Shown: positions 27,429 to 36,953 of the stretch, piece by piece
How positions within the stretch are numbered: position 1 is the stretch's first letter
Layout of the letters: every line of letters starts with the position of its first letter
NCBI RefSeq assembly: GCF_000687555.1
Contig: NZ_JHWJ01000003.1
Location: 310,001-374,000, forward strand
DNA length: 64,000 nt
From: [Clostridium] aerotolerans DSM 5434
Lineage (GTDB): Bacteria; Bacillota; Clostridia; Lachnospirales; Lachnospiraceae
Direction of reading: 5' to 3'
Notes under the pieces: model-generated
What the model was told of the DNA's origin: nothing
The model's input: the letters and a program-made list of their open reading frames with translations, nothing else
Databases searched by the model: none
Translations under genes and position numbers: made by a program

Positions 27429-28256
27429 TTACTCACTTTCTGTATAATCTCCGCCGATGACATCCACGGATATCTTAGCAAGTGTTCCATTTTCTTTTAA
27501 CTGCTTTAACGCTCCATCCACTGCCTCCTGTAATTTTGTATTATCCTTTGCAAACACAAAGTAAGTGGAGGATGTCTGAACCGGATCACCGGTTACTTTA
27601 ATCGACGGGCTTCCCTTTTCATAGCTTTTATTTAATTTATCAACATCCCGGGCAGTCATAATGGTAGCGTCCCATACTCCGTTTAAAAGCCCGGTAATGG
27701 TCTCTTCATCTGTGGAATTATTTACATAATCAACTCTGATCGGATTATCCTTATGATCCTTATTATAGTTTTCCAATATGTAAGCGGAATTTGATCCGGA
27801 GGAACTCTTTACCTTTTTCCCTTTTAAGTCGTCAAGAGACTTTACATCATCCCGGTTTCCTGCTACGGTCAGATAGGTGACGTAGGTTGTGTATGGTTCC
27901 TTTCCAAAGAGATACTTTTCATCCCGTTCCTTGTTCCATTCATATTGATGCGCTCCGATATCAATCTTTCCTGCATCAAGAGAGATGAGCACATTGGCAA
28001 AATCAGAGGTCTTATATTCAAACTCATATTGGGGAAGTAATTCATCCACTGCTTTTAATACTTCGTATTCATACCCTGCTAAGTTTCCCTTATCGTCTAA
28101 GTAGCAATAAGGCTCGTAAGAGTTTCCCGTACCTACTACTACCTTCTCAGCTCCGCCTCCCGCTGAGGCTTCCTTTTTCCCGCAGCCGGCTAAAGTAACT
28201 CCCCCCAGAATCGTTAAAAAACCAGCAAAAACATATTGTCTCATTCTACTTTTCAT
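27429..28256 (-). CDS. Amino-acid/cystine-binding lipoprotein of PAAT family
   Basis: 275 residues from the ATG at 28256 (TTAGGAG upstream). Lipobox TLAGC (C25). The family 3 solute-binding fold shows VGTGNSYEPYCYLDDKGNLAGYEYEV, DAGKIDIGAHQYEWN and LKGKKVKSSSGSNSAY. Among family 3 proteins it most resembles TcyJ/TcyK-like binders of cystine and related sulfur compounds. It is the first transporter gene after the nitrogenase-like genes, 17 bases from nifX-like 2, consistent with supplying the substrate of those enzymes. Confidence 0.87.
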   Translation of the reverse strand: MKSRMRQYVFAGFLTILGGVTLAGCGKKEASAGGGAEKVVVGTGNSYEPYCYLDDKGNLAGYEYEVLKAVDELLPQYEFEYKTSDFANVLISLDAGKIDIGAHQYEWNKERDEKYLFGKEPYTTYVTYLTVAGNRDDVKSLDDLKGKKVKSSSGSNSAYILENYNKDHKDNPIRVDYVNNSTDEETITGLLNGVWDATIMTARDVDKLNKSYEKGSPSIKVTGDPVQTSSTYFVFAKDNTKLQEAVDGALKQLKENGTLAKISVDVIGGDYTESE

Positions 28257-28273
28257 AATCATTCTCCTAATTT

Positions 28274-28696
28274 CTATCTTACATTGGCAATGCCTCTCAG
28301 CGTCTGATGATGATCCACCCTATGAAAATACATCGTTATTTTATGCAGAGCCTCTTCAATGTCCCCCTCTACCTCAAAGGAGCTGATGGCTTTTTTATCC
28401 AGCTGCTTTAAAATGGGAGTTCCGGTCTTTTTACTAAGTACGCACCTGCAGTCGGCAATGGAATCCACTCTGGGATTGGCAGGACCGCTGCCATGACAGC
28501 CGCCTCCTTTGCATTCTCCCTTATCCGGGCAGGCAGAGACCGATCCTTCTAGAGCCGTTTCGAAAACCGTTCTTCGTTCCAGGAAACCAAACGCTCCATC
28601 ATCGGATACTTCATAAATCAGGAATTCCGCTGCCGAGCCAAAGTTTAAATCAATGTTAGCCTGATCCGATGATGCGATTGCTATTTTATAGGACAT
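28274..28696 (-). CDS. NifX/NafY-type cofactor-binding protein 2, Cys-rich insert
   Basis: 140 residues from the ATG at 28696 behind AAGGAGG. MSYKIAIASSDQANIDLNFGSAAEF is the start of a dinitrogenase iron-molybdenum cofactor-binding domain (NifX/NafY/NifB C-terminus). This copy carries a Cys/Gly-rich insert with C56, C62, C67, H68 and then C83, C85, which is not in nifX-like 1 and could hold a metal cluster. Such proteins carry the NifB product between assembly partners. Directly downstream of nifK-like 2. Confidence 0.85.
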   Translation of the reverse strand: MSYKIAIASSDQANIDLNFGSAAEFLIYEVSDDGAFGFLERRTVFETALEGSVSACPDKGECKGGGCHGSGPANPRVDSIADCRCVLSKKTGTPILKQLDKKAISSFEVEGDIEEALHKITMYFHRVDHHQTLRGIANVR

Positions 28697-28723
28697 GGCG
28701 TTCCCTCCTTTCACACTCACCGG

Positions 28724-30022
28724 TTAATTGAATCTGGTCTTTGCCACGGAATAGATGTCTTCAATCAGCTTCAGACCTCCGTCATAGCCCACATAGAAGC
28801 TATTCATAATAAGCCTTTCATTCACCGGCCATGAGACATTTAAAAAATGACCGTTGGTCTGTTTTGCCACCTCTTTTTCCCAATAGCCTCCAAGGATCAG
28901 GGGATAACCGTGGTAATCGTGGGATTTGATCTCATTGTGGATCTTAAATCCGTCAGTTTCAAAGCTGACACTAGCCTCTATTCCATAATTTAAATCTTTA
29001 AAATAGGAGCTTATTGCCTCCCTGTATTCTCTTGGAGTGTCATCCACTACAAATTGTTTTGCAGGGAACAGCCCTAAATCGTTGACCAGGAATTTGGTGA
29101 TTCCCAGTGCATAATGTGCATCTGAGACAACGGTAAATTGTTTTGACATTACCCTGGTCTCCAGGAACAGATCGGCATAGCGCTCTATATAATAGTAGTA
29201 ATAGGCTTCCTGCTCCTCAATGATGGCTTCCACCTTTTCCTTTGGCACACCCGCATACTCTCCTACTGTCCGAAGAAATTTGCTGGTTTCAAATGCGCCG
29301 ATGGGAAGGGTTGGGTAATGAAGGAAGGGAATCTTTAATTTCTGCTCCATTTTTTTCATATTACCAAGACCTACCCATGGCGAAATGAGAAGATTAAATT
29401 CTGCCGCCGGGATCTTTTTTACACTGCTTAACCCTCTGTTGTAGCCAAAGATGATATTAGGAACCAATCCAAGTCTTTTTATGAGATCCTCCAGTGCCCG
29501 GAAATTCCCATGCCAGAATTCATTTTGATAAGGTACATCTGCCCATATATTTACAAGTCCCTTTACCCTTATATCAGAAGGCTCCAAAAGCTGATCAATA
29601 ATGGAATCGATGACCTGCTCATGACCTTTGTAGTTATTCCCCTTAAATCCAGCGGTTGACGCATAGATTACCGGCTTTCTGGCATCCCGAAATCCCTCCA
29701 CCACTTCCTCTGTGTTATCTCCTACAATTTCAGGGATACAGCCGGTCAGCACTACATACAGATCTGCATCAATGACCTCCAGAGAATGCCGGATGGTAGA
29801 TTCCAGCTTTTTTACTCCACCAAACACCACGTCCTTTTCATTGATGCTGGTACAGGGGTAAATATTGGGAGAAAAATAGCCGGAGCTTCCAGAGGAGCTT
29901 GAAAGCTTCTGGGCACACCCTGGGCCGGAATGGAGAACAGGAATGGCACGGTCTATTGCCTGAACCGTCTGCATGGCGCTCATCGCACACTTGTAACGCT
30001 GCTTATCTAATATTTTTGCCAT
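28724..30022 (-). CDS. Nitrogenase-like component 1 beta subunit 2 (NifK-like)
   Basis: 432 residues from the ATG at 30022, which shares its A with the TGA of nifD-like 2 (TGATG) and follows AGGAGG by 10 bases; this suggests translational coupling. P-cluster cysteines are retained as C12 (RYKCAMSA), C36 (SGPGCAQ) and C95 (LTGCIPEIVGD). VFGGVKKLESTI is the shared NifD/K motif. It is shorter than NifK (about 520) because the long N-terminal extension is missing. Pairs with nifD-like 2. Reaction unknown; not a nitrogenase proper. Confidence 0.85.
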   Translation of the reverse strand: MAKILDKQRYKCAMSAMQTVQAIDRAIPVLHSGPGCAQKLSSSSGSSGYFSPNIYPCTSINEKDVVFGGVKKLESTIRHSLEVIDADLYVVLTGCIPEIVGDNTEEVVEGFRDARKPVIYASTAGFKGNNYKGHEQVIDSIIDQLLEPSDIRVKGLVNIWADVPYQNEFWHGNFRALEDLIKRLGLVPNIIFGYNRGLSSVKKIPAAEFNLLISPWVGLGNMKKMEQKLKIPFLHYPTLPIGAFETSKFLRTVGEYAGVPKEKVEAIIEEQEAYYYYYIERYADLFLETRVMSKQFTVVSDAHYALGITKFLVNDLGLFPAKQFVVDDTPREYREAISSYFKDLNYGIEASVSFETDGFKIHNEIKSHDYHGYPLILGGYWEKEVAKQTNGHFLNVSWPVNERLIMNSFYVGYDGGLKLIEDIYSVAKTRFN

Positions 30023-31485
30023 CAGCCAATCGCCTCCTCTAAGAAATTCCCCACCTCCTGCTGATACCACCAGTCGGTATAAGGAAGTTTTACTCTCTTT
30101 GCCAAATTTTGTTCAAAGCTTCTGTTTCTTATGGTATCAAGGACCGTATGAGCAAATTCCAGGGTGTGCTTGTAGCCAAATATCATATATTCATCCGCTA
30201 CAAAGATCGCCGGAGTCCCCTGCTTAATGGCCCATACCGTAGAACCTGGATGTCTGGATAGATAAAGGTCGGGACGGTACTTATTTAAGATGTTCATCAC
30301 CTCAAAATTCTGCTGGTCCGCCACACTGGTCTCAAAGTTAATATCATTGTCAAGAAGATAGCTCATGGCGGGAGGAACTTCACCATTTTCATATTTCTTG
30401 TCATAATGCCAGGCCAATGCCCAGACCACTTCGATTCCCAGTTCATTTAAGACTCTTGTCACTTCAAAGGTATAACCAGGGCCCATGCCAAGAACTGCTT
30501 TCAGACCTTTTAATTCCTTTTTCACTTCTTCGATCTGAGGAATATAGATGCTTCGTTGTTCTTCTATGTAGGCTTCTACCTCTGATGATTTTCCTGCAAC
30601 CCTTCCGATTTCTCTGAGCCATGTCTCAAATCCAACAATTCCCAAAGGATTTATGGTTCGGATATAAGGAACTCCATAAGCTTCCTCCAGACCATTTCCA
30701 AGATAATTTCCCAGGGTACCGCAAATACAGGTAGTTGCTACGGATTCGGATAAGTGCTCAAGTTCTTCTATGGTGGCATTGGCATATAAAAATATGGGGT
30801 CCAGATCAAAGTTTTTGAAAATTTCTATGATTTCATTTCTGGCACTTTCATAAAAGTTTTTAAAATTGATGGTGTTCCTTTTTTTCTCTGGCGGCTTTAC
30901 GATTCCGCTAAGCACGGCATGGTCTGAAATATCAAAGCCTGTGGCCCAGATTCTTGATTTAAAGCCTTCGCAGTGAACCGGAATCACGGGTACAGAAATC
31001 TGATCCTTTAATTCCTCCACAACACTGTCAATATCCTCACCGATAATTCCGGTCGCGCAGGAGCTGCTGACAAAGATAGCCTTTGGCTGATATCGTCTGT
31101 TCACCTCCAAAATAATATCCGAGAGTGCTTCTGTAGAGCCAAAAATGGTATCGTTCTCATCCATATCTGTCCCGATATAAACAGATTTATTGATGACCCC
31201 TCGTTTGGCTGCTACCTGGTTGGTCACGATATACTGAGAGCTTGCTGTTGCAGAACAGCCGGACGGTCCATGGTGAATGATGGCGATATCCCGGATTCCT
31301 CCCAGCTGGCCCAGTGCACAACCGGATAAGCAGGTACTGGACTGAGAAAAACACCGTCCGCATCCCTTTAAGCTGCCGCATTTGCTCTGACTGGCAAGGT
31401 CGTGTAAATCTCCTACATATCCAGTAATGGAGCCTAACCGGTTCTCTCTGGTCGCCAGATTCGAATTTGATAAATTGATTGCCAT
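30022..31485 (-). CDS. Nitrogenase-like component 1 alpha subunit 2 (NifD-like)
   Basis: 487 residues from the ATG at 31485 (GGGAGGAA upstream); the longer reading from 31515 is rejected because it overlaps nifH and lacks this RBS. P-cluster cysteines: C52, C77 (HHGPSGC) and C143 (SSSCATGIIGEDI). C255 (CICGTLGN) aligns with the FeMo-cofactor ligand Cys275 of A. vinelandii NifD. The residues matching Gln191/His195 (CEGFKSRIWATGFD) and His442 (IFGYKHT, Phe) are changed. Extra cysteines C36, C42, C45 and C56 surround the first P-cluster Cys, suggesting another Fe-S site or a modified cluster. Confidence 0.87.
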   Translation of the reverse strand: MAINLSNSNLATRENRLGSITGYVGDLHDLASQSKCGSLKGCGRCFSQSSTCLSGCALGQLGGIRDIAIIHHGPSGCSATASSQYIVTNQVAAKRGVINKSVYIGTDMDENDTIFGSTEALSDIILEVNRRYQPKAIFVSSSCATGIIGEDIDSVVEELKDQISVPVIPVHCEGFKSRIWATGFDISDHAVLSGIVKPPEKKRNTINFKNFYESARNEIIEIFKNFDLDPIFLYANATIEELEHLSESVATTCICGTLGNYLGNGLEEAYGVPYIRTINPLGIVGFETWLREIGRVAGKSSEVEAYIEEQRSIYIPQIEEVKKELKGLKAVLGMGPGYTFEVTRVLNELGIEVVWALAWHYDKKYENGEVPPAMSYLLDNDINFETSVADQQNFEVMNILNKYRPDLYLSRHPGSTVWAIKQGTPAIFVADEYMIFGYKHTLEFAHTVLDTIRNRSFEQNLAKRVKLPYTDWWYQQEVGNFLEEAIG

Positions 31486-31498
31486 AATCTTCCTCCCT

Positions 31499-32371
<873 letters not shown>

Positions 32372-33658
32372 CTATAAATTGTCATACAAATCTTCGATTA
32401 ATGTGAGACTTCCCCGGTAGCCTGCGTAGGCTCTGTTAAAAATCAGGCGGTCTTTGATTGGAAATGCAGCTACGATAAATTGCACTTCCTTTAAAGAGGT
32501 GATTTCCTCCTCATTGCTGCTTCCTATGACAAGGGTGATATCCTCCTCTTCCATAAGGACTTTATTGATCTCATACTGATCCGCAGTAAATACCACTTTA
32601 GGGGGCCTGGCATATTCCAGACTGGTGAGTTCAGCAATAATCCTCTCCTTATCCTCCTGTCTGAAAATCGGTTCCGTAATCACAACGAGAACCGGAGTAA
32701 AACTGTAATCGTTTGCCAGATATCTGGTGATTCCAACTGCAGTACTTGCATCTGCTGCCACTGCAAACCGTTTCCAGCTTAAGGTACCAATGGCCTGAGC
32801 CAGATAATGGTACACGTAATCGTCTTCTTCCTCTATGACCTCATTCAAAAGCCGGTCATCAATGTTTAATGCCTCACCCACCATGAATAAAAACCTCTTG
32901 GTATCACTGGCACCAATGGGAATTCCGGGATAACGAATGGAGGGAACTCCAAATTTTTCAGTAAACTTTCCTGCCGGACCCTTGAATATCCATGGATGGA
33001 GGATGATATTCAGTGCCGCTTCTGGAGCCGTTTTGATGGTCTCAATGGTCTGATGCTCCGTAAAAAATGTATTTACCTTAAGTCCCAGCTTTTTTAAGAG
33101 CCTTGAAATCTCTTCTAAATTACCGCTCCAGAAAGGGTCATGGTAAGGTATGATACCAAATAAATTGACCAGATTTTCCACCTTTTCTTTCGGCTCTTCC
33201 ATGACCTGATCAATCATGGTGTTCCAGATGACCTCGTACCCTAAATTGCTGTCTCCGGCAAAACCAGGTGTATCAATGGGGTAGACTTTATGGCCTTTCT
33301 CCTTAAATTTATCCGTAATACTTACGATATCATCGCCGATAATGCCTGCCGTACAACCTGTAAGGACGAAAAATGCATCTGCATCCATGATATCAATGGC
33401 TCCCTGTATGGTGGTTTCCAGCTTTTTCGTTCCTCCAAACACCACTTCCCGTTCCAGCATATTGGTGGAAGGTATGGAAACGCTGCTGACAAAACAGGAA
33501 TTCTTATTTCCTGACTGTCCCTGGTCAGATGCCGTTGACTGCATACAGCATCCAGGGCCTGCATGATAGATGGGGCATACCCGGTCAATGGCACCCAGCA
33601 CAGAATTGATTCCGGCAAGCACACAGCCGCCCCTTGGATTTTCAACTACTTCAGACAT
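32372..33658 (-). CDS. Nitrogenase-like component 1 beta subunit 1 (NifK-like)
   Basis: 428 residues. I choose the ATG at 33658, one base after the nifD-like 1 stop and preceded by GGAGGTGA; the alternative at 33691 lies inside nifD-like 1. P-cluster cysteines C12 (NPRGGCVLAG), C37 (HAGPGCC, followed by an extra C38) and C102 (LTGCTAGIIGDDI). VVFGGTKKLETTI is the family motif. As in nifK-like 2 the NifK N-terminal extension is absent. Forms the alpha2beta2 partner of nifD-like 1. Confidence 0.86.
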   Translation of the reverse strand: MSEVVENPRGGCVLAGINSVLGAIDRVCPIYHAGPGCCMQSTASDQGQSGNKNSCFVSSVSIPSTNMLEREVVFGGTKKLETTIQGAIDIMDADAFFVLTGCTAGIIGDDIVSITDKFKEKGHKVYPIDTPGFAGDSNLGYEVIWNTMIDQVMEEPKEKVENLVNLFGIIPYHDPFWSGNLEEISRLLKKLGLKVNTFFTEHQTIETIKTAPEAALNIILHPWIFKGPAGKFTEKFGVPSIRYPGIPIGASDTKRFLFMVGEALNIDDRLLNEVIEEEDDYVYHYLAQAIGTLSWKRFAVAADASTAVGITRYLANDYSFTPVLVVITEPIFRQEDKERIIAELTSLEYARPPKVVFTADQYEINKVLMEEEDITLVIGSSNEEEITSLKEVQFIVAAFPIKDRLIFNRAYAGYRGSLTLIEDLYDNL

Positions 33659-33659
33659 T

Positions 33660-35105
33660 TCATTCACCTCCAATGATGTACTTAAATGCATCTTCCTGAT
33701 ACCAGCTATCCTTGTAAGGAAGCTTGATATGCTGAGACAGCTTAATGTTAAATCCCGGATTCTCCAGCTGATCCGCTATTTTATTCCCCAGGAACAAAAG
33801 CCCGTCATAGCCCATGGTAGGCCGTTTCATATCGAGAACATGAGTGGTTGGAATCCCAAGCTTAGCTGCCCACTCCGGCACTCCAATGAATACATCAGGT
33901 CTTAGCTTTTTCACCAGATTCACCTGTTCAAAGGGCTGCATATTTGCGATATCAATCACAAAGTCAGGGTGGATGGTATTTAAATATTCAATATCTGTCT
34001 GGGCGTCCTCATCGTAGGTAGGTGTTTCAAGTCCCACAAGCTCCATTCCAAAGTCATCGATGAGCGCTGCTGCCGCAAAGGAACGGCCGGTTCCTCCACA
34101 GATGAATACCCGTTTACCTTTCAGCCTGTTTTTAATGGATTCCACCAGCGGAAGTATCCGCTCATGCTCCCTTGCAATAATCTCCTCGGCTTCTTTTTCC
34201 TTTCCCACCACACCTGCAATTCCGCGAAACCAGATATCTGTATTGCGCACCCCAATGGGCATAACGGTATGGGAATAAGGAATGTCGTAATCTTCATATA
34301 AGGTCTTCATAAATTCATCGGCGAACACCTTACATATGGAAGTGGAAGCCTGAGCAGCCGGAATCTCCTTCATCTTTTCTAAGGAGCTGTAAAATGGAAT
34401 ATAATTCACCTTTAATCCAAGAAGGGATAACATACGTTCCATCTCCACCTGATCCGCATAGCTTATGGATACCGGTGCAAACAGGTTTACCAACCCCTCC
34501 TGCTTTTCTAACTTCTCCTGCTTTAATATGTATTTGTTAATGGAGATAAAGGCGGCATCAAACCCGGAGGCACAGATCTTTGATTTAAATCCCTCACAGT
34601 GTATGGGAATGATCAGAGCTTCCGTGTCTTTTTGAATTTCCTTTATGATGGCATCAATGTCGTCTCCTATAATTCCTGATGCACAGGAAGCAAATACAAA
34701 GATCAGCTTCGGCTGATACCTTTCTACGGCATCTTCCACTGCCTTTCTTAGCTTTTCCTCTCCACCGAATATTACATTGTTCTGATCCAGGTTTGAAACT
34801 ATGATTCTTGGATTTTTAATATGCCTTACCCCTCTGTGGGCCTGCCCTACCCGGTATTGGTCCACAGCCATGGACGTACAGCCTACACAGCCCTGAGGAG
34901 AATGGGCGATAAAGACAGAATCCTCCAGAGACATTAAAGCTGCCATGCTGTTGATCTGCTGGCATTGAAGCCCCTGGGCAAAGCTTCGGTCTGCTTTCTT
35001 TAAGCAGCCCTTTTTATAATCCGATTCGGCATTGACTCCCGTGGTACCCAGGTCATTGTACCTCTTTGGCCTGCTTTCCCTGATTCCTGAATAAGTTTCA
35101 CTCAT
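33660..35105 (-). CDS. Nitrogenase-like component 1 alpha subunit 1 (NifD-like)
   Basis: 481 residues; RBS GGAGAGG. P-cluster cysteines C48, C73 (SPQGCVGC) and C141 (FASCASGIIGDDI). C258 (TSICKVFADEF) aligns with the cofactor-ligand Cys275 of NifD. Residues needed for N2 reduction are replaced: Arg96 by V81, Gln191 by C178, His195 by F182 (motif ASGFD), His442 by M431 (PTMGYDG). The fold therefore carries a P-cluster and probably an Fe-S-C cofactor held by Cys, but in an altered pocket. About 27% or less identity to NifD by eye; a methylthio-alkane-reductase-like role is the best analogy. Confidence 0.87.
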   Translation of the reverse strand: MSETYSGIRESRPKRYNDLGTTGVNAESDYKKGCLKKADRSFAQGLQCQQINSMAALMSLEDSVFIAHSPQGCVGCTSMAVDQYRVGQAHRGVRHIKNPRIIVSNLDQNNVIFGGEEKLRKAVEDAVERYQPKLIFVFASCASGIIGDDIDAIIKEIQKDTEALIIPIHCEGFKSKICASGFDAAFISINKYILKQEKLEKQEGLVNLFAPVSISYADQVEMERMLSLLGLKVNYIPFYSSLEKMKEIPAAQASTSICKVFADEFMKTLYEDYDIPYSHTVMPIGVRNTDIWFRGIAGVVGKEKEAEEIIAREHERILPLVESIKNRLKGKRVFICGGTGRSFAAAALIDDFGMELVGLETPTYDEDAQTDIEYLNTIHPDFVIDIANMQPFEQVNLVKKLRPDVFIGVPEWAAKLGIPTTHVLDMKRPTMGYDGLLFLGNKIADQLENPGFNIKLSQHIKLPYKDSWYQEDAFKYIIGGE

Positions 35106-35125
35106 AGTATTGATTCCTCTCCTAT

Positions 35126-35485
35126 CTATCTTTCCACGAACAACTTCTGAACCTCCACAAAGGAAAGCAGTCTTTGTATGGACTCTTCTAAAAGTCCTGG
35201 CAGTTCATATGCATCAATGTGAAAGCGGTCCAATGCCGCTCTGGCTCCGCTGCCTATTTGACTGACCAAAACATAGTCACAATCCTTTAACCGATCTGCC
35301 AGCAAAAATAACTGATCCTCATCATGCTCCTGCCCCTGGCATACAGGTTCTGTTGTTCTGCTTTCTATATATTGGAAGGTCATAGTCTCGCTGTCCGCTT
35401 CTACAATATAAAACACACTGGCCTTCCCGAAATGCAGGTTCACTACCTTACCGTCTGATGACGCAATTCCTATTTTATATCTCAT
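35126..35485 (-). CDS. NifX/NafY-type cofactor-binding protein 1
   Basis: 119 residues. MRYKIGIASSDGKVVNLHFGKASVFYIVEAD is the dinitrogenase Fe-Mo cofactor-binding domain, and YVLVSQIGSGARAALDRFHIDAYEL continues the RNase H-like fold. In canonical nif clusters the domain is fused to NifB or present as NifX/NafY/NifY and chaperones NifB-co. Here it is a separate gene right after nifB-like, so together they replace the two-domain NifB. 17 bases after nifB-like. Confidence 0.88.
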   Translation of the reverse strand: MRYKIGIASSDGKVVNLHFGKASVFYIVEADSETMTFQYIESRTTEPVCQGQEHDEDQLFLLADRLKDCDYVLVSQIGSGARAALDRFHIDAYELPGLLEESIQRLLSFVEVQKLFVER

Positions 35486-35502
35486 AATCTCCCCGCCTTT
35501 TT

Positions 35503-36375
35503 TTATCCATGAGAAAATGTATCACTGCCAGCTACTCTTCTTTGATAAATCATGTCTCCGTAATCTTTACCCCCAAGCATTCCGACTGCATCGGCACGGC
35601 AATGCTGGCAGTGGCGAAAAACATCAATGTGTTTTCCTGCTAGTGATCTGGCTTCGTCAATCTCTTTACAGCCAGGTGCTTTTTCACCAGAAAGATCCGA
35701 CTGAGGTATTAGAGGAATGATATTATAAATACTGGCACCAGCCTCTTTCACGGCTCTGGCAATTTCTTCGATATGGTCTCCATTGATTTCTGGAACCAGA
35801 ACGGAGTTTACCTTTACCGTAATGCCTGCATCCGCAATCTTTTTGATGCCCTCCAGCTGATTTTTAATTAAAATGGCGGCGCCTTCCGTGCCTATGTAAA
35901 CTTTGCCGTGATATACGATAAAGCGGTTCAGCCTTGCTTCAATTTCAGGATCCACCGCATTGACTGTTACGGTCACGGATTCTACTCCCAGCTCAATGAT
36001 TTCCTCCGCCCGTTCACTTAAAAGCAGCCCGTTGGTACTCATACACTTAATCAGCTGAGGATAATGCTCCTTGATTAGACGAAATGTATCAAGGGCATAA
36101 TCCGTTGCCAGGGTATCCCCTGGACCTGCGATACCGGCAACTGTAATTTCCGGACACAGCTTTAAGGCTTTCTCTAACACCTCCAGTGCCTCTTCGGGAG
36201 AAAGCACTTTGGAGGTTACTCCGGGCCGCTCCTCATGGTCATTGATTTTCCGGTCACAGAATTTACAGGATATATTGCAGCCAGGGCTTACGGGAAGATG
36301 AATCCTGCCTGTGTTATTTCTGTTGCCCCCAAAACAGGGGTGAGAATTTTGAAGTTTAGAGTATGTGTTTGCCAT
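35503..36375 (-). CDS. nifB: NifB-like radical SAM cofactor synthase (no NifX domain)
   Basis: 290 residues. HPCFGGNRNNTGRIHLPVSP leads into the radical-SAM cluster motif C33-N-I-S-C37-K-F-C40 (CX3CX2C), followed by DRKINDHEERPGVTS as in NifB. The C-terminus has RHCQHCRADAVGMLGG, matching the CxxCRADA of NifB that binds the K clusters. NifB fuses two [4Fe-4S] clusters and inserts carbide to make the [Fe8S9C] L-cluster. Presence here implies that component 1 carries such a cofactor. First enzyme gene of the operon, after yezD and the hairpin at 36406-36462. Confidence 0.9.
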   Translation of the reverse strand: MANTYSKLQNSHPCFGGNRNNTGRIHLPVSPGCNISCKFCDRKINDHEERPGVTSKVLSPEEALEVLEKALKLCPEITVAGIAGPGDTLATDYALDTFRLIKEHYPQLIKCMSTNGLLLSERAEEIIELGVESVTVTVNAVDPEIEARLNRFIVYHGKVYIGTEGAAILIKNQLEGIKKIADAGITVKVNSVLVPEINGDHIEEIARAVKEAGASIYNIIPLIPQSDLSGEKAPGCKEIDEARSLAGKHIDVFRHCQHCRADAVGMLGGKDYGDMIYQRRVAGSDTFSHG

Positions 36376-36405
36376 AATATTCTCGCTTTCTTAAATTTAG
36401 ATAAC

Positions 36406-36462
36406 AAAAAAGACAACCTTTGCCTGATACGCACTTATGCTATATCAGAACCTCCGGTTGTC
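36406..36462 (-). terminator. Hairpin with U-run between yezD and nifB (possible attenuator)
   Basis: Minus strand: outer stem GACAACC (36462-36456) / GGTTGTC (36418-36412), inner stem CTGATA / TATCAG with a further GCA / TGC, then TTTTTT (36411-36406). It starts 4 bases after the yezD stop and ends 31 bases before nifB. It may be an intrinsic terminator with read-through, or the off-state of a regulatory element. Confidence 0.7.
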
Positions 36463-36465
36463 CAG

Positions 36466-36630
36466 TCAGTCCTTTAATCTGATTTTTTCAATTTTATCAA
36501 TTTGCACGATTTTTCCATCCTGAATGGTAATAGTGATTGAACCATATTTAACATCTTCTGCCATCTCTCGAATCAGTCTGATGTATTCCGCTTCAGGTTG
36601 GGAAGCATTGGAATAGGATATTTGAATCAC
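36466..36630 (-). CDS. yezD: YezD-family (DUF2292) small protein
   Basis: 54 residues; GTG start at 36630 with AGGAGAG five bases upstream. The core VKYGSITITIQDGKIVQIDK and ending EKIRLKD match the DUF2292/YezD family, a short beta-hairpin protein of unknown function. From memory it is often found beside sulfur-assimilation genes in Firmicutes. It is too short for most ORF callers. As the first structural gene after the Cys leader it supports a sulfur-linked role for the operon. Confidence 0.8.
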   Translation of the reverse strand: MIQISYSNASQPEAEYIRLIREMAEDVKYGSITITIQDGKIVQIDKIEKIRLKD

Positions 36631-36762
36631 CTTCTCTCCTGTTAAGATTTAATCTTTCATTATCAGGTGGTTTCCTTTCATAATGCATGTGGATCTGTTT
36701 TTCTATGGCCTGAATCTCTCTCTGTATTATTGATAGAATATGATCAATCAATTTTATGTAAT

Positions 36763-36790
36763 AAAAAACAGGTACCATATTAGTACCTGG
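36763..36790 (-). terminator. Leader terminator (attenuator) of the nitrogenase-like operon
   Basis: Minus strand CAGGTAC (36789-36783), 7-base loop, GTACCTG (36775-36769), then TTTTTT (36768-36763). It lies 30 bases after the stop of the Cys-rich leader peptide. AGCAGCC just 5' of the stem can pair (one G-U) with GGTTGCT spanning the first Cys codons, hinting at alternative structures. Confidence 0.8.
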
Positions 36791-36819
36791 CTGCTCCTAA
36801 CAATTGGGATTCAGGCGGA

Positions 36820-36936
36820 CTAATACAGATGAAAACAGACCGTAGTCATACACATGCACACAGCCTTACAATAACAGCAACCATTATCTTTGTTGACAGA
36901 TGAAATTTGCTTTGTAAAATAGACTGTGTTTTTCAT
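36820..36936 (-). CDS. Cys-rich leader peptide 1
   Basis: 38 codons from ATG at 36936 to TAG at 36820, with AGAAAGGA about ten bases upstream. The C-terminal half reads NGCCYCKAVCMCMTTVC: six Cys in 17 residues. It lies between a perfect promoter and an intrinsic terminator, the layout of a transcription-attenuation leader that senses Cys-tRNA supply. No RiPP-modifying enzyme or exporter is next to it, so a natural-product precursor is less likely. The operon behind it is sulfur-type. Confidence 0.75.
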   Translation of the reverse strand: MKNTVYFTKQISSVNKDNGCCYCKAVCMCMTTVCFHLY

Positions 36937-36953
36937 AGGTAAGGCGTCCTTTC

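Noticed and set aside
36593-36778. 61-codon minus-strand ORF between the attenuator and yezD
   Set aside because: Its ATG lies inside the terminator stem without an RBS, and its end overlaps the well-supported yezD start in another frame.
36820-36936. Cys-rich peptide as a RiPP or bacteriocin precursor
   Set aside because: No modifying enzyme, leader peptidase or dedicated exporter is adjacent, and an intrinsic terminator follows immediately, as in attenuation. The same arrangement recurs at 60593-60724.
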